A stretch of 64,000 bases of DNA, taken from contig CATBCG010000071.1 of NCBI GenBank assembly GCA_949502025.1, forward strand, positions 123,481 through 187,480, read 5' to 3'. The DNA comes from MGBC131033 sp910585655 (lineage in GTDB: Bacteria; Bacillota; Clostridia; Lachnospirales; Lachnospiraceae). This document shows, in pieces, positions 1 to 8,527 of this stretch. The translations under genes were made by a program, and so were the position numbers. The notes under the pieces are model-generated. The model was not told where the DNA came from. It did no database searches and was given only the letters and a program-made list of their open reading frames with translations. Position 1 is the first letter of the stretch, and every line of letters begins with the position of its first letter.

Positions 1-1360
1 CCCTGTTTTTGGCAGCCGGACGGATGATCGCATCAATTGAGGAAATCATACTGCTTAACATAAATTCCCCAAGTGTAAGTACCGCCTTCCCGCTTTCGAT
101 TTTCGAGACATCCAGCACATCGTTGATTAAACCCAGCAAATGCTGACCGGAAGCTGTAATCTTTTTTGTATATTCCCTTACTTTAACCGGATTGTCCGCA
201 TCTTTAGCAAGCAAGGTCGTAAAACCTAAAATCGCATTCATCGGGGTACGGATATCATGCGACATATTGGATAAAAACATCGTTTTAGAACTGTTGGCGA
301 TCTGTGCTGCCTGCAGTGCTTCTGCCAACTGCTTGTTATAAATCTCCCGTTCCTGCTCCCGCTCCTTTCGGAAGCGGCTCTGCTGGCGCTCATAAAACAG
401 ATAGACACTCCAGCAAAGGAAAAACGCTGTCAGCATTACCACAACTACGGTATAAATATTTTGATTGACCGCCTTTCCTTCCCGCTGGATCGCTTCAATT
501 GGCACATATCCAATCAAATACAAACTCCCGTCATTGACCGCCCACATATAAATCAAAGAATTTTTATTTTTGACATCATGATAAAACATCATATTTTTAC
601 CCGCCCGGATACTGTCCTCTACTTCCTTTTGGATGTTTTTTTCCAAAATACTGTTGGCTCGGTAAAAATCCTCTAAGTTTAAATGACCTGCTACCCGTTC
701 CCCGATCCCCTTTGGCTTTAGCAAAAAACGCTCGCTGATACTGTCCATAATATAAAGCGTCGCCTTACTGTTATAAAGTTTTTCCGGCAAGGCATCCTCA
801 AAGGAATCGTAAATATATTCAATATAAAGCATGGCAATCTGGCGCCCCTCCTGCACAACGGGGCAGCGCAGCGTATAAGCCCATGTACCCATACTGTTAA
901 GATAGGAAGAAGACATGGCAAGCTGCCCTACCTGATTGCCACCCGAAAAATCCAAATCCTCTGCCGAAAACACCTCTCCTGTATTGGAAATTCCTTTCTC
1001 TTCTCCGGAAAAAATAAGAGAAAGCTTTACAATGGTGTCGTTTCTGTCATAAGATCGGATAAACTCCTCCGGATGCTCCATCATGGCAAGTTCCTTTGCT
1101 ATCAGTTCCTGATATTCTGCCTCCCGCTTTATAAGCACCTCAATCGTACCTTTTAGCAGATTTAAGCTTTCACTCAAATTGCCGATCGCAGACTGTGACA
1201 TTTCTTTTGTAATACGCGTTGCAATCAAAAACACCAAACAGCCTAAAATTAAGAAAAACGATAAAATTAAACTGATTAAGGCCTTTTTACCGCTTTTTCC
1301 TGTTCTTTCTTTTTCTTCTACCATATTATCATCACTGCCTCTATCTTTTATGCCACACAT
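1..1360 (-). CDS. Membrane sensor histidine kinase (partial, C-terminus outside window)
   Basis: Runs off the left edge, so about 453 N-terminal residues are visible. A cytoplasmic start is followed by TM1 (about residues 28-49), an extracytoplasmic sensor region of roughly 240 residues, TM2 (IYTVVVVMLTAFFLCWSVYL), a charged coiled coil, and then the HisKA phosphoacceptor box SHDIRTPMNAILGF with His near residue 368. It should autophosphorylate on this His and pass phosphate to a receiver; this H-box style is common in hybrid kinases, but any receiver lies outside the window. Start: ATG at 1360 is preceded by GGAG with 5 nt spacing; the in-frame ATG at 1324 has a poorer ribosome site. No adjacent response regulator is visible, so the signal and partner are unknown. 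Confidence 0.85.
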   Translation of the reverse strand, partial: MCGIKDRGSDDNMVEEKERTGKSGKKALISLILSFFLILGCLVFLIATRITKEMSQSAIGNLSESLNLLKGTIEVLIKREAEYQELIAKELAMMEHPEEFIRSYDRNDTIVKLSLIFSGEEKGISNTGEVFSAEDLDFSGGNQVGQLAMSSSYLNSMGTWAYTLRCPVVQEGRQIAMLYIEYIYDSFEDALPEKLYNSKATLYIMDSISERFLLKPKGIGERVAGHLNLEDFYRANSILEKNIQKEVEDSIRAGKNMMFYHDVKNKNSLIYMWAVNDGSLYLIGYVPIEAIQREGKAVNQNIYTVVVVMLTAFFLCWSVYLFYERQQSRFRKEREQEREIYNKQLAEALQAAQIANSSKTMFLSNMSHDIRTPMNAILGFTTLLAKDADNPVKVREYTKKITASGQHLLGLINDVLDVSKIESGKAVLTLGEFMLSSMISSIDAIIRPAAKNR

Positions 1361-1733
1361 ACCTGCTCCATAAGTCAGATATGCCAGCCGTTCCATTCTC
1401 CCGGCTGTTCTTTAGGAACATTATAACATTCCTCTTCTCGAAAGTCAAAGCATTCTCCTCGCCCTTTCTTCTATCATATGATGACAGGCTGCTAAATGCT
1501 CCCTATAGGGAAAACGGAAAACTTTCCTATCCTATTAAAAAGCTCCTTTTTGATAAGAATTGTCATATCCTCATTCTTACCCAAAAGGAGCCGTTTCCTT
1601 CCAAAGGCACCACTTTTTTACCACTACCAACTATGTCTCAATACTATAGTGCTGATACAATTGTTTTCTGTATTGTTCATCCTGAATGTTTCCCACTGGA
1701 AAAACGCTTTGACGGCTCCATAGAGTCCCTGCC
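1361..1733. other. Intergenic region, mostly unassigned
   Basis: Between the subtilase gene and the sensor kinase, both on the minus strand. It holds the subtilase terminator (1537-1591) and the post-terminator motif (1516-1537). I see no convincing gene here: the plus-strand open frames are A/T-rich, lack ribosome sites, and one runs antisense into the subtilase. Confidence 0.6.
1537..1591 (-). terminator. Intrinsic terminator of the subtilase gene
   Basis: Arms 1542-1560 and 1573-1591 pair over 19 positions with two imperfect pairs, around a 12-nt loop. On the minus strand the hairpin is followed by TTTTT, then by the recurrent motif AATAGGATAGGAAAGTTTTCC. Confidence 0.85.
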
Positions 1734-3416
1734 TCAATCCGGCAAACTTGATCCTAAGCACAGCATTCCCCATCCCTCTTGCTCATTCGGATATGTCCTC
1801 CCTGCCCGCCTCTTTGCGCCTCTCTGCAAAAAGGCTTTCAGACGCTGCCCGTATAAGCTTTTGTCCCTGCCTCTTACAATCCCCCATTGCAGCAGGAGGG
1901 CGGCGGAGCCGGTAACAAAGGGAGTCGCCATGGAAGTGCCGCTGCGGATGGTATAACCGCCGCCGGGCGAAGCGGACATAATATCCGTCCCTGGAGCAGA
2001 CAAATCCGGTTTGACACCGCTTCCTTCCGGCAGGCTTCCTCTTGGATAGCCCCTTCCGGAAAAATAGGCTGTCGCTCCGGTTCTGCCGTCATAAGCGCCT
2101 ACGGCTATCGGCAGACTGGCAGTTGACGGAATCGTCAGACTCCTGTATTCGGCAGGTACCAAAAAACGGGTTTCCTGGCTGGTCAGGGCGCCGTTTAGCC
2201 ATACGTCGTACTCTCCTGTTACGATCCGTTCCGGAGTCAGATGAATACGCCACAACCCTTCCAGAGATTCACTTTCCGGGAAAAGCTGAAATTGCAGCAG
2301 ACCTAACGGGTTGTAAGGCGTCGGACCACGGTACAAAAGCTGAATCCGTCTGCCGCCTAGCCGATAGGTATCAGACCAGGATGCTTCTGCTTCCTTTTCC
2401 GGGCTTAACATCCCCCCGCTTAAACGCCCGTCCGGGGCGATTAGTTCTACCTGAAAACGGTCAAAATAATTTTTCCACAACCAAAATTCTACCTGTGATT
2501 CCACCTCTGCTACCGAAAGTTCCAGATAGGTTTCCTTCTCCAAAAAACCTCCCTGATGCCTTCCTAACGTCCCTTCGTTACCCGTTCCAATAACGATACT
2601 GGTTTTCCAGACTTCGGCTACGGAAGAAAGATAGCTTTCCAGAATACTTCTGCCATTGTGCGATCCCTCGTTGTTGCCAAAGCTGATATTAACCGCCAGA
2701 GGAAGACTACGCTGGATCGCCGTCCGTACTGCAAAGTCCACTGCTTCCATCAGACCTGCCGTCTGCGGATAAGAATTTCCTACCGACTTCCCTAATTTTA
2801 CTACAATCAGCTCGCTTTCGTATGCCACGCCCCGATAACGCCCGCCGGATGCCCTTCCGTTTCCTGCCGCAATCCCTGCCACATGCGTGCCATGCCCGCT
2901 GATATCCTGACTTGGCACCAGACGCAATCCCTCCTGCCTGCTTCCGGCAGACAATGCCTGATTGATTTGTTCCGCTGTATATACATACCCCAAAGCCGGA
3001 TCGCCTAAATAGGCGCTTCCTATCCCCTCACGTCCCTCCTGAATGGACTGATCCCACAGCAGCCCGATCCGCGTCTGCCCGTCCTCCTTACGAAAATCCG
3101 GGTGGAAATAGTCGATTCCGCTGTCAATTACCGCTAATAATACTCCGGCGCCGTCTAGTCCCGGCGAAGAAAAGGACGGAGCCTGTACCTCCCTGATACA
3201 TGCTTCCGCCCTTCCTTCATTCACTTCAAAAAACAGCCTTTTCGGCGTTTCGATATATACGATTTCCGGATACTGCTCCAGCTCGCCGATTTTCTCCGGC
3301 TCTATCTGGATTACCGCATAGCCCCCCAGCAGCGTTACAGCCGAGAAACCCAGTTGCTCCTGTACACTGTCCAAATCTCCTACATACTGAAGAATCAGTT
3401 CTACCCGTTCTTCCAT
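1734..3416 (-). CDS. S8 family subtilisin-like serine protease, Csp-like
   Basis: 560 residues. An N-terminal prodomain-like region (1-75) is followed by the subtilase fold with an intact triad: Asp98 in AVIDSGIDYFHPDF, His175 in SGHGTHVAG, Ser495 in SGTSMATP. An insertion of about 150 residues (roughly 285-430) separates the His and Ser parts, as in clostridial Csp proteases. There is no signal peptide, which also fits Csp enzymes; in clostridia these cleave SleC-type pro-enzymes to start cortex hydrolysis during germination. That role is an inference from architecture and the sporulation context. The sequence CATAAATA about 40 nt upstream resembles a mother-cell sigma -10 box, weakly. The ribosome site (GGGATATCC before ATG) is modest. 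Downstream of cheX on the same strand but probably its own unit. Confidence 0.85.
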   Translation of the reverse strand: MEERVELILQYVGDLDSVQEQLGFSAVTLLGGYAVIQIEPEKIGELEQYPEIVYIETPKRLFFEVNEGRAEACIREVQAPSFSSPGLDGAGVLLAVIDSGIDYFHPDFRKEDGQTRIGLLWDQSIQEGREGIGSAYLGDPALGYVYTAEQINQALSAGSRQEGLRLVPSQDISGHGTHVAGIAAGNGRASGGRYRGVAYESELIVVKLGKSVGNSYPQTAGLMEAVDFAVRTAIQRSLPLAVNISFGNNEGSHNGRSILESYLSSVAEVWKTSIVIGTGNEGTLGRHQGGFLEKETYLELSVAEVESQVEFWLWKNYFDRFQVELIAPDGRLSGGMLSPEKEAEASWSDTYRLGGRRIQLLYRGPTPYNPLGLLQFQLFPESESLEGLWRIHLTPERIVTGEYDVWLNGALTSQETRFLVPAEYRSLTIPSTASLPIAVGAYDGRTGATAYFSGRGYPRGSLPEGSGVKPDLSAPGTDIMSASPGGGYTIRSGTSMATPFVTGSAALLLQWGIVRGRDKSLYGQRLKAFLQRGAKRRAGRTYPNEQEGWGMLCLGSSLPD

Positions 3417-3491
3417 GGATATCCCACACTTCCGCTTTTCTCTTTCTTTTATTTATGCGTAAAAGCGTCGAATTATTTCTGTTTTAGACTT

Positions 3492-3962
3492 TTACGTCAC
3501 CTTTAGCTCCAGACCCAGCTCCAACATCTTTCCGTCCTCATAGGTCAGCGGAATACACAACCGCTTCCCGCCTCCAGCCAGTGTCATACTCCCCTGAAAA
3601 TAGCTTGGTGGCGTAATGTCTATCAAAACATTTTGAGAAGAAAGCAGGATCGAAGCGTTTCCCATGATCATATTGCCCAGCTCACTGATTGCACTGACTC
3701 CGATATCGTTGATTTCCGTCGCCGGCATCATTGTCATTTTACTGATGATATCCAGCGCAGTAGATTCCGGAAATACCAGCATTACATGCCCGGTAATCTC
3801 TCCGGTAAGTCCTATTAAAATCAAAGATGTATCCTCTGGGAATTTTGCCGGCTCCAGGCTGGGCTTTCCTACTTTTACCTCTGCAATCATACACATCTGC
3901 GTCAATAAGCTGTGCGTTGCCATAATAAACGCATTTACATATTCAGCCTTCAATTCTGCCAT
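3492..3962 (-). CDS. cheX: Chemotaxis protein CheX (CheC/CheX phosphatase family)
   Basis: 156 residues, the full family length. CheX dephosphorylates CheY-P in the cytoplasm. The family signature ExxN appears in AISELGNMIMGNA (about residues 91-103), within the alternating beta/alpha pattern of the CheC/CheX/FliY fold. The ATG follows AGGAGG. It stands alone, without other che genes nearby, between the membrane glycerophosphodiesterase and the Csp-like protease. A good vegetative promoter lies at 4048-4076 and a sigma-D-like element at 3979-4005. It is one of the pointers to motility in this organism. Confidence 0.9.
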   Translation of the reverse strand: MAELKAEYVNAFIMATHSLLTQMCMIAEVKVGKPSLEPAKFPEDTSLILIGLTGEITGHVMLVFPESTALDIISKMTMMPATEINDIGVSAISELGNMIMGNASILLSSQNVLIDITPPSYFQGSMTLAGGGKRLCIPLTYEDGKMLELGLELKVT

Positions 3963-3978
3963 TCCTATATCCTCCTAT

Positions 3979-4005
3979 TTATCCGCTCTACGGAAATTCT
4001 GTTTA
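3979..4005 (-). promoter_or_regulatory. Possible sigma-D (flagellar) promoter of cheX
   Basis: On the minus strand TAAA, then 15 nt, then GCGGATAA, against the sigma-D/FliA consensus TAAA-N15-GCCGATAA (one mismatch). The expected start of transcription would fall very close to the AGGAGG ribosome site, which argues for caution. Confidence 0.35.
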
Positions 4006-4047
4006 GCAGCCTCAAGCAAGTCTGTCCGTATTTTTTATTTTATGTCT

Positions 4048-4076
4048 AGTTTACACGTTGTCATGCTAATTGTCAA
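4048..4076 (-). promoter_or_regulatory. Sigma-A promoter of cheX
   Basis: TTGACA (4071-4076), 17-bp spacer, TAAACT (4048-4053) on the minus strand. The -35 region overlaps the stop codon end of the glycerophosphodiesterase gene. Confidence 0.6.
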
Positions 4077-5919
4077 CTTTTAAGATTGCACGCAGAACTG
4101 CGCGGAAGGCTCCCTCCATATCGTGAAAGCAGACTTGACGAGCCAGCAAAACATCATCCGTTATAACGTTATCCACCCCCATATTCCGTACCCGCTGCAG
4201 CTCCGTCCTGGTATTGACAGTCCAGACATGAATTTCCTGCCCGCGCTGATGCAGACGATCTACGGTAGACTGCGTAACAAAGCCGGATTTGATACTGAAA
4301 AAATCAATCCCTTCTTTATCGTAGTAATTTCCATACGCCATAGACATAATAAACCCCGTCCGTAGGTTTCTGTTTTGTTCCTTGATTGCAAGCAGCGCCT
4401 GATAATCCGTTGAACTAATCACACACTGCTTTTCAAAATCATGCTCTTCGATTAACCTTGCTACTTTTTCGGTCAGGGAAGCCGTATCCCCTGCCGTTTT
4501 GATTTCGATGTTTAAATTGATGCTTCCTTTGCAAAACTCGATGACCTCTCCTAATGTCGGTATCTTCGTCCCCTGGTATTCCGGCGAAAACCAGGCGCCG
4601 GCGTCTAAGCTTTGCAACTCCTGATAAGTCATCTGATTCACATTTTTAGAAAGCCCGCACGTTCGTTTTAAGCTTAAATCGTGCATCAGTACCACCACGC
4701 CGTCCGCTGTCTGCCGTACGTCAATTTCCGCATAATCCGCTGCCTGCGCGATTGCCTGCTCCAGCGCAGGGATCGTATTTTCCGGCGCTTCCACAGACTG
4801 CCCCCGATGCGCCGTAATCTGCGTGACCGGCAGAAATTCTCCTGTCTGAAAGGTTCCGTTCCGGGCTATATTCCAAACAGAAAAAACAGCCACCAGCAGC
4901 ACCGCTGCCGCCAGCACACGAACCAGAACAATATACCGCCGAAGCTGTGTTTTTTCTATATAGCCATATGCCAGTTCCGCCGCCGTCAGTTCGTCCCGTT
5001 CCTCCTTATACTGGTAAAACAAATGCGTCACCAGACCTTGAAACAAATAAGTCGAGCATACCCCTATCCAAAAAGCGACCAGCAAATTAAAGGAGTCATA
5101 CATCGCCAAAAATTTAGCAAGAATATAACTGTCTTTCATCACAATTTTTAGCGTTACCGCCACCAATACCATCAATACCAGATAAAATACAAACGAAAAC
5201 AATGCTAAAAAGGCCATCAGCAGCAAGTAAAATCCCAGCGTACGAAAACGATTACGCCGCAGCAATCTTCTTCCACGCTTGGCACTTTCTTTCCCGGATA
5301 ACCCTTCTATCATAAAATACTGAACATAAAATAACTGCAAAAAACCGCAAAAAAACAATACCAGACAAAAAAACAGCACCAGCAAAAGCTCCGGAGGCAT
5401 TTTCCGCAAATCAATCCACAAATTGTTGGGAATCCGAATCTTGATTAGCATATAGCCAAAGACTACCACAAACGCCAAAAGCCGTTGCAGCAGCGCGACA
5501 GGCAGCAGCCTTCCTACTTTTCTTTTTAGCGGATGTCGGAGGGCAAATAAAATCGTCCGCAGCATATCGATCATACGAAATTCCATTCCCTGCTCTTTAA
5601 GATGGAAATGATACGTCGCTACAAGCTGTTCCAGCAAAGCAATAATCGAAAAAATCAAAAGCCAGACCAGACAGAATAGCCAGGCGGCAGGACGCCCCAA
5701 AAATCCCCGGATATTTTGCAGCGTCAGATAGCTATAGCCGGACAGCCGTAAAGCCAGCTTTAACGAACCATTGACTGACGGCAGCAAAATACTGCCAAGC
5801 ACCAGTTGACTCAAAAAAAGCACCGGGAAAAAACCTGCGAATCCCTTATACCATAAGCGCAGCAGCCCCAACATAGGATCTACCCATTTCCACAGCGTTT
5901 TCTGGTAATCCCCCTGCAC
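4066..5919 (-). CDS. Glycerophosphodiester phosphodiesterase with N-terminal membrane domain
   Basis: About 617 residues. The first 360 or so are highly hydrophobic with roughly seven to eight membrane segments (GPDPase membrane-domain type). The C-terminal 250 residues form a GDPD domain with AHRGQSVEAPENT, AEIDVRQTADGVVVLMHD and NIEIKT, giving the His pair and the acidic metal ligands. It should hydrolyse glycerophosphodiesters to glycerol-3-phosphate and an alcohol at the membrane. Start choice: the open frame reaches a TTG at 5940, but the ribosome site AAAGGAGG lies inside it, so the GTG at 5919, 7 nt downstream, is the better start. Divergent from the XRE regulator; no operon partners. 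Confidence 0.9.
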   Translation of the reverse strand: MQGDYQKTLWKWVDPMLGLLRLWYKGFAGFFPVLFLSQLVLGSILLPSVNGSLKLALRLSGYSYLTLQNIRGFLGRPAAWLFCLVWLLIFSIIALLEQLVATYHFHLKEQGMEFRMIDMLRTILFALRHPLKRKVGRLLPVALLQRLLAFVVVFGYMLIKIRIPNNLWIDLRKMPPELLLVLFFCLVLFFCGFLQLFYVQYFMIEGLSGKESAKRGRRLLRRNRFRTLGFYLLLMAFLALFSFVFYLVLMVLVAVTLKIVMKDSYILAKFLAMYDSFNLLVAFWIGVCSTYLFQGLVTHLFYQYKEERDELTAAELAYGYIEKTQLRRYIVLVRVLAAAVLLVAVFSVWNIARNGTFQTGEFLPVTQITAHRGQSVEAPENTIPALEQAIAQAADYAEIDVRQTADGVVVLMHDLSLKRTCGLSKNVNQMTYQELQSLDAGAWFSPEYQGTKIPTLGEVIEFCKGSINLNIEIKTAGDTASLTEKVARLIEEHDFEKQCVISSTDYQALLAIKEQNRNLRTGFIMSMAYGNYYDKEGIDFFSIKSGFVTQSTVDRLHQRGQEIHVWTVNTRTELQRVRNMGVDNVITDDVLLARQVCFHDMEGAFRAVLRAILKVDN

Positions 5920-5956
5920 CGTAATACCTCCTTTTTGCAATCCTTTTATTTTTCAG

Positions 5957-5985
5957 TTGACACCCCATTTCGTTCATACTATAAT
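5957..5985 (+). promoter_or_regulatory. Consensus sigma-A promoter of the XRE regulator gene
   Basis: TTGACA (5957-5962), 17-bp spacer, TATAAT (5980-5985): a perfect consensus. It rules out a translation start at the TTG at 5957 and supports the ATG at 6020, behind AAGGAGG. Confidence 0.85.
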
Positions 5986-6019
5986 AGGCAGGAATATCAG
6001 ATCAAGGAGGATACCATCT

Positions 6020-6370
6020 ATGGATTTCCATGTAAGGCTTAGACAGCTTCGTCATAAGCATAAGCTGACCCAGGGAGAGTTAGCCGCCATACTCGGCTTA
6101 AAGCCGACTGCCGTATCCAATTATGAATCCAAACGGAACGAACCGTCCCTCGAAAAGCTTATCGCTCTGTCTCACTATTTTGACGTATCCTGCGACTATC
6201 TGTTAGGAATGTCAGATGCCTATCTTCCGGTAGGCGGAGAGGTTCTTGACAAGGATATTGTCGAATTTTTCAACCTGTACCAGCAGCTCGATCCGGAAAG
6301 CATCCAGGAACTAAAGCGCTATACTTACTACCTGCTCTATAAGCAGGAACAAACCCCACATACCACTTAA
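6020..6370 (+). CDS. XRE-family helix-turn-helix transcriptional regulator
   Basis: 116 residues. An N-terminal Cro/CI-type HTH (about 6-60: LRQLRHKHKLTQGELAAILG, then KPTAVSNYESKRNEPSLEKL) is followed by YFDVSCDYLLGMSD, the usual link in clostridial XRE repressors, and a short helical C-terminus that probably mediates dimerisation. It stands alone as a monocistron with a consensus promoter and its own terminator, divergent from the membrane phosphodiesterase. The target is unknown; autoregulation or control of the divergent gene is possible but not shown. Confidence 0.9.
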   Translation: MDFHVRLRQLRHKHKLTQGELAAILGLKPTAVSNYESKRNEPSLEKLIALSHYFDVSCDYLLGMSDAYLPVGGEVLDKDIVEFFNLYQQLDPESIQELKRYTYYLLYKQEQTPHTT

Positions 6371-6372
6371 CA

Positions 6373-6403
6373 CAGACCATCCCTTTGCGATGGTCTGCCC
6401 TTT
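6373..6403 (+). terminator. Intrinsic terminator after the XRE gene
   Basis: Perfect 9-bp stem CAGACCATC (6373-6381) and GATGGTCTG (6389-6397) with a 7-nt loop, followed by CCCTTTT. It lies between the convergent XRE and dUTPase genes. Confidence 0.75.
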
Positions 6404-6411
6404 TGCCCCGG

Positions 6412-6846
6412 CTATGCCCGACCGCTGCTTCCGAATCCGCCGCGATCCGCCCCTTCTAAATGATCGACCTCTTCAAAGACAAGCGGCGGCTGATGTTCCA
6501 TAATACGGAACTGGCAAATCCGGTCGTTGATATGTATTTCGGTGTCACGAACTGCCAGCATCGGCACATACCATTGATCCCCGTCCCCACAATAGCTCTC
6601 ATCGATCACACCCATATGGTTGGTCTGAATCAGCCCAAAATTTTTATAGGTGCTGCTTCTTGGTACAACGTGAGCTTCATAACCTTTTGGCAGCTCGATC
6701 GCCAACCCCAATGGAATCAAACGGAACTCTCCCTTTTTCAGGCAAATCTCCTCTGCCGCCCGCAAATCAATCCAATCTGACTTTCCGTCTATATAACGCA
6801 GTTTTTCAATCTTATCCGTAAAATATTTTACTTTAATTCGTTCCAT
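6412..6846 (-). CDS. dut: dUTP diphosphatase (dUTPase)
   Basis: 144 residues, the usual trimeric dUTPase length. All five motifs are visible: DWIDLRA (I), PRSSTYKNFG (II), GVIDESYCGDGDQW (III), RICQFRI (IV) and DRGGFGSSG (V). It converts dUTP to dUMP and PPi, keeping uracil out of DNA and feeding dTMP synthesis. The gene overlaps the end of the DUF3810 gene by 14 nt, so the two are translationally linked. The glycine-rich motif V at the C-terminus is complete. Confidence 0.95.
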   Translation of the reverse strand: MERIKVKYFTDKIEKLRYIDGKSDWIDLRAAEEICLKKGEFRLIPLGLAIELPKGYEAHVVPRSSTYKNFGLIQTNHMGVIDESYCGDGDQWYVPMLAVRDTEIHINDRICQFRIMEHQPPLVFEEVDHLEGADRGGFGSSGRA

Positions 6847-7939
6847 TTTCCTTCTCTTTTTCCTTTCTGTATTCTGCTAACAACAGATCGACCATTCTTC
6901 CATAGCTTTTTGTCCCGTCGTTCTGATGGTTGGCTTTTAAATAGGTATCGTTAAGTGCATTGGCTGCCGTGCTGATCGCCGTATGTTCAAATTGGCTCCA
7001 GTAAACCGCATCGCGCCTAAAGTCCTCTATCATCCCCTCGCTGTAACACTCCCGCATAGACCAGTACAGATCCTGATCCTCTTGATAAAGCCGATTCGCG
7101 CTGTATACCAGCGCCAGCATCAAGCCGCTGTAGCGGACATAAGGCTCCTCCGAATACTGACATGCCAAATAAGCAATATAATTTGCTTCATCCTCCCTCA
7201 TAAAGCCGCGTAGATGAGAAAGCTCATGACACATCGTAGCGGGTATCGTAAAATCCGTACAGTCTACATTGACGTTTGCCTCCATCGTAAACGGAATAAA
7301 AATCCCGGTCGTCTCCCCCATCGAAAGCAGCCGCGAAAAAAACACCGGCTTAGGTCCGGTATAAGCGCCTGCCAGTACCGGATATTCCCTTCCAAGCGCT
7401 GCCATCGCCTCTGCTGCCTTCTTTCCTAACTGACGGTTCGTCCAGTCGTTTTCTATCGCTTCTTCCCTCGCTTTTTTAGCGCGCCCTGCCAACGATACAC
7501 ACAGCTCATACAGCTCCTGCTTCGTTGATTTTTCCAGACTTAAACCGCTGTAATAGGAAAAAGGATACCGTTCATAATTGATTCCGCAGAAAAAAACAAA
7601 CAGAAACAAAACTACCGATAAAAAGCAAGCCAGACGCAGCGCAAACCTCCCTAATATTACCAAACGAGACTGGCTTTCCCCTTTCTGTTTTCCCCGTATC
7701 AGCCGGACGAACAACCTTCCTATAAAATACACACCCAACACCAGCGTCCCCAGTAATAGCAGCTCCGCTACGGAAAACGGAACAAGCCCGCTTATCCGGT
7801 TTAATACGACCGAACATACCCGGTAAATCCGCCGCGCGAAAACCTCCTCTGCAAAAAAGGAACTGGCTCTTGCCAGATACAGCAGCAGGACGGATACCGG
7901 CGTCAGAACAAGCGTCCATCTCCAACGTTCTTTTTTCAT
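6833..7939 (-). CDS. DUF3810 family membrane protein with HExxH-like metallopeptidase motif
   Basis: About 368 residues. Three N-terminal hydrophobic segments (first 120 residues) are followed by a soluble domain with MCHELSHLRGFMREDEANYIAYLAC, a zincin-like HELSH motif with a downstream Glu typical of DUF3810. A membrane-anchored zinc peptidase is a reasonable guess; substrate unknown. The open frame extends to 7990, but that part contains the promoter; ATG 7939 sits behind AGGGGGA with good spacing. First gene of a pair with dut. Confidence 0.8.
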   Translation of the reverse strand: MKKERWRWTLVLTPVSVLLLYLARASSFFAEEVFARRIYRVCSVVLNRISGLVPFSVAELLLLGTLVLGVYFIGRLFVRLIRGKQKGESQSRLVILGRFALRLACFLSVVLFLFVFFCGINYERYPFSYYSGLSLEKSTKQELYELCVSLAGRAKKAREEAIENDWTNRQLGKKAAEAMAALGREYPVLAGAYTGPKPVFFSRLLSMGETTGIFIPFTMEANVNVDCTDFTIPATMCHELSHLRGFMREDEANYIAYLACQYSEEPYVRYSGLMLALVYSANRLYQEDQDLYWSMRECYSEGMIEDFRRDAVYWSQFEHTAISTAANALNDTYLKANHQNDGTKSYGRMVDLLLAEYRKEKEKENGTN

Positions 7940-7960
7940 AAGCATCCCCCTGACAGAACT

Positions 7961-7989
7961 ATCATACCACAACCCTTTCCTACTGTCCA
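7961..7989 (-). promoter_or_regulatory. Promoter of the DUF3810-dut operon
   Basis: Minus strand TGGACA (7984-7989), 17-bp spacer, TATGAT (7961-7966). Its position fixes the start of the DUF3810 protein downstream, at 7939. Confidence 0.6.
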
Positions 7990-8045
7990 CCGTCCATTTC
8001 TACCAGATATCCCCAAAGCAGTACTGGAGAACTTTCCTATCCTAT

Positions 8046-8073
8046 AAAAAGAGAGCGCAAAAAACGCGCTCTC
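8046..8073 (-). terminator. Intrinsic terminator of spoVAD-spoVAE
   Basis: Perfect 8-bp stem GAGAGCGC/GCGCTCTC (arms 8051-8058 and 8066-8073), then TTTTT on the minus strand, followed at once by the recurrent post-terminator motif (8026-8045). Confidence 0.85.
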
Positions 8074-8138
8074 TGCTATATTGATATAAAAAGCGGGCCC
8101 TGCTTTTTATTTCCTGCCTTTCGCTTTTCCTGCTGTTG

Positions 8139-8495
8139 CTATTTTTTCATCTTTGGTTCAAATAAAAACGAGGCTAAATATCCGAAAATCAAAGCGGCGG
8201 ATATTCCCACGGCAGAAGCTTTCAGACCACCTTCAAAAATACCGACAAAACCTCTTTCATCCACGGCTGCCTTTACTCCCTTCATCAGGTTGTTGCCAAA
8301 GCCGATTAACGGTACGCTTGCTCCTGCTCCTGCCCATTCTGCAAAAGGCTGATACACACCTACGGCGCCCAGGATACACCCTGTCACGACCAGCAGCACC
8401 ATGATCCGCCCAGGCATCAGCTTTGTCTTATCCATAAAAATCTGTACGATTAGGCAGATCAGTCCTCCTATTACAAATGCTTTCAGATACTCCAC
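8139..8495 (-). CDS. spoVAE: Stage V sporulation protein AE (SpoVAE/SpoVAEb)
   Basis: 118 residues, several membrane segments, with the SpoVAE signature GAGASVPLIGFGNNL. Part of the SpoVA complex that moves dipicolinic acid into the forespore and out at germination, located in the forespore inner membrane. Starts with GTG at 8495 behind AAAGGGG. It lies 32 nt after spoVAD on the same strand. Its homologue SpoVAC is encoded about 11.6 kb away in this window, so the usual AC-AD-AE order is broken. Confidence 0.93.
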   Translation of the reverse strand: MEYLKAFVIGGLICLIVQIFMDKTKLMPGRIMVLLVVTGCILGAVGVYQPFAEWAGAGASVPLIGFGNNLMKGVKAAVDERGFVGIFEGGLKASAVGISAALIFGYLASFLFEPKMKK

Positions 8496-8527
8496 GGCGT
8501 TTCGCCCCTTTCCTGTTTTCCTGCTTT

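Noticed and set aside
1381..1956. Plus-strand ORF of 191 codons antisense to the subtilase end
   Set aside because: No ribosome site, runs through the subtilase terminator and overlaps a protein with an intact catalytic triad.
5957..6019. XRE protein beginning at TTG 5957
   Set aside because: That codon is the first part of the -35 box of a consensus promoter.
7940..7990. N-terminal extension of the DUF3810 protein
   Set aside because: The bases hold the promoter boxes and a poor ribosome site; ATG 7939 fits better.
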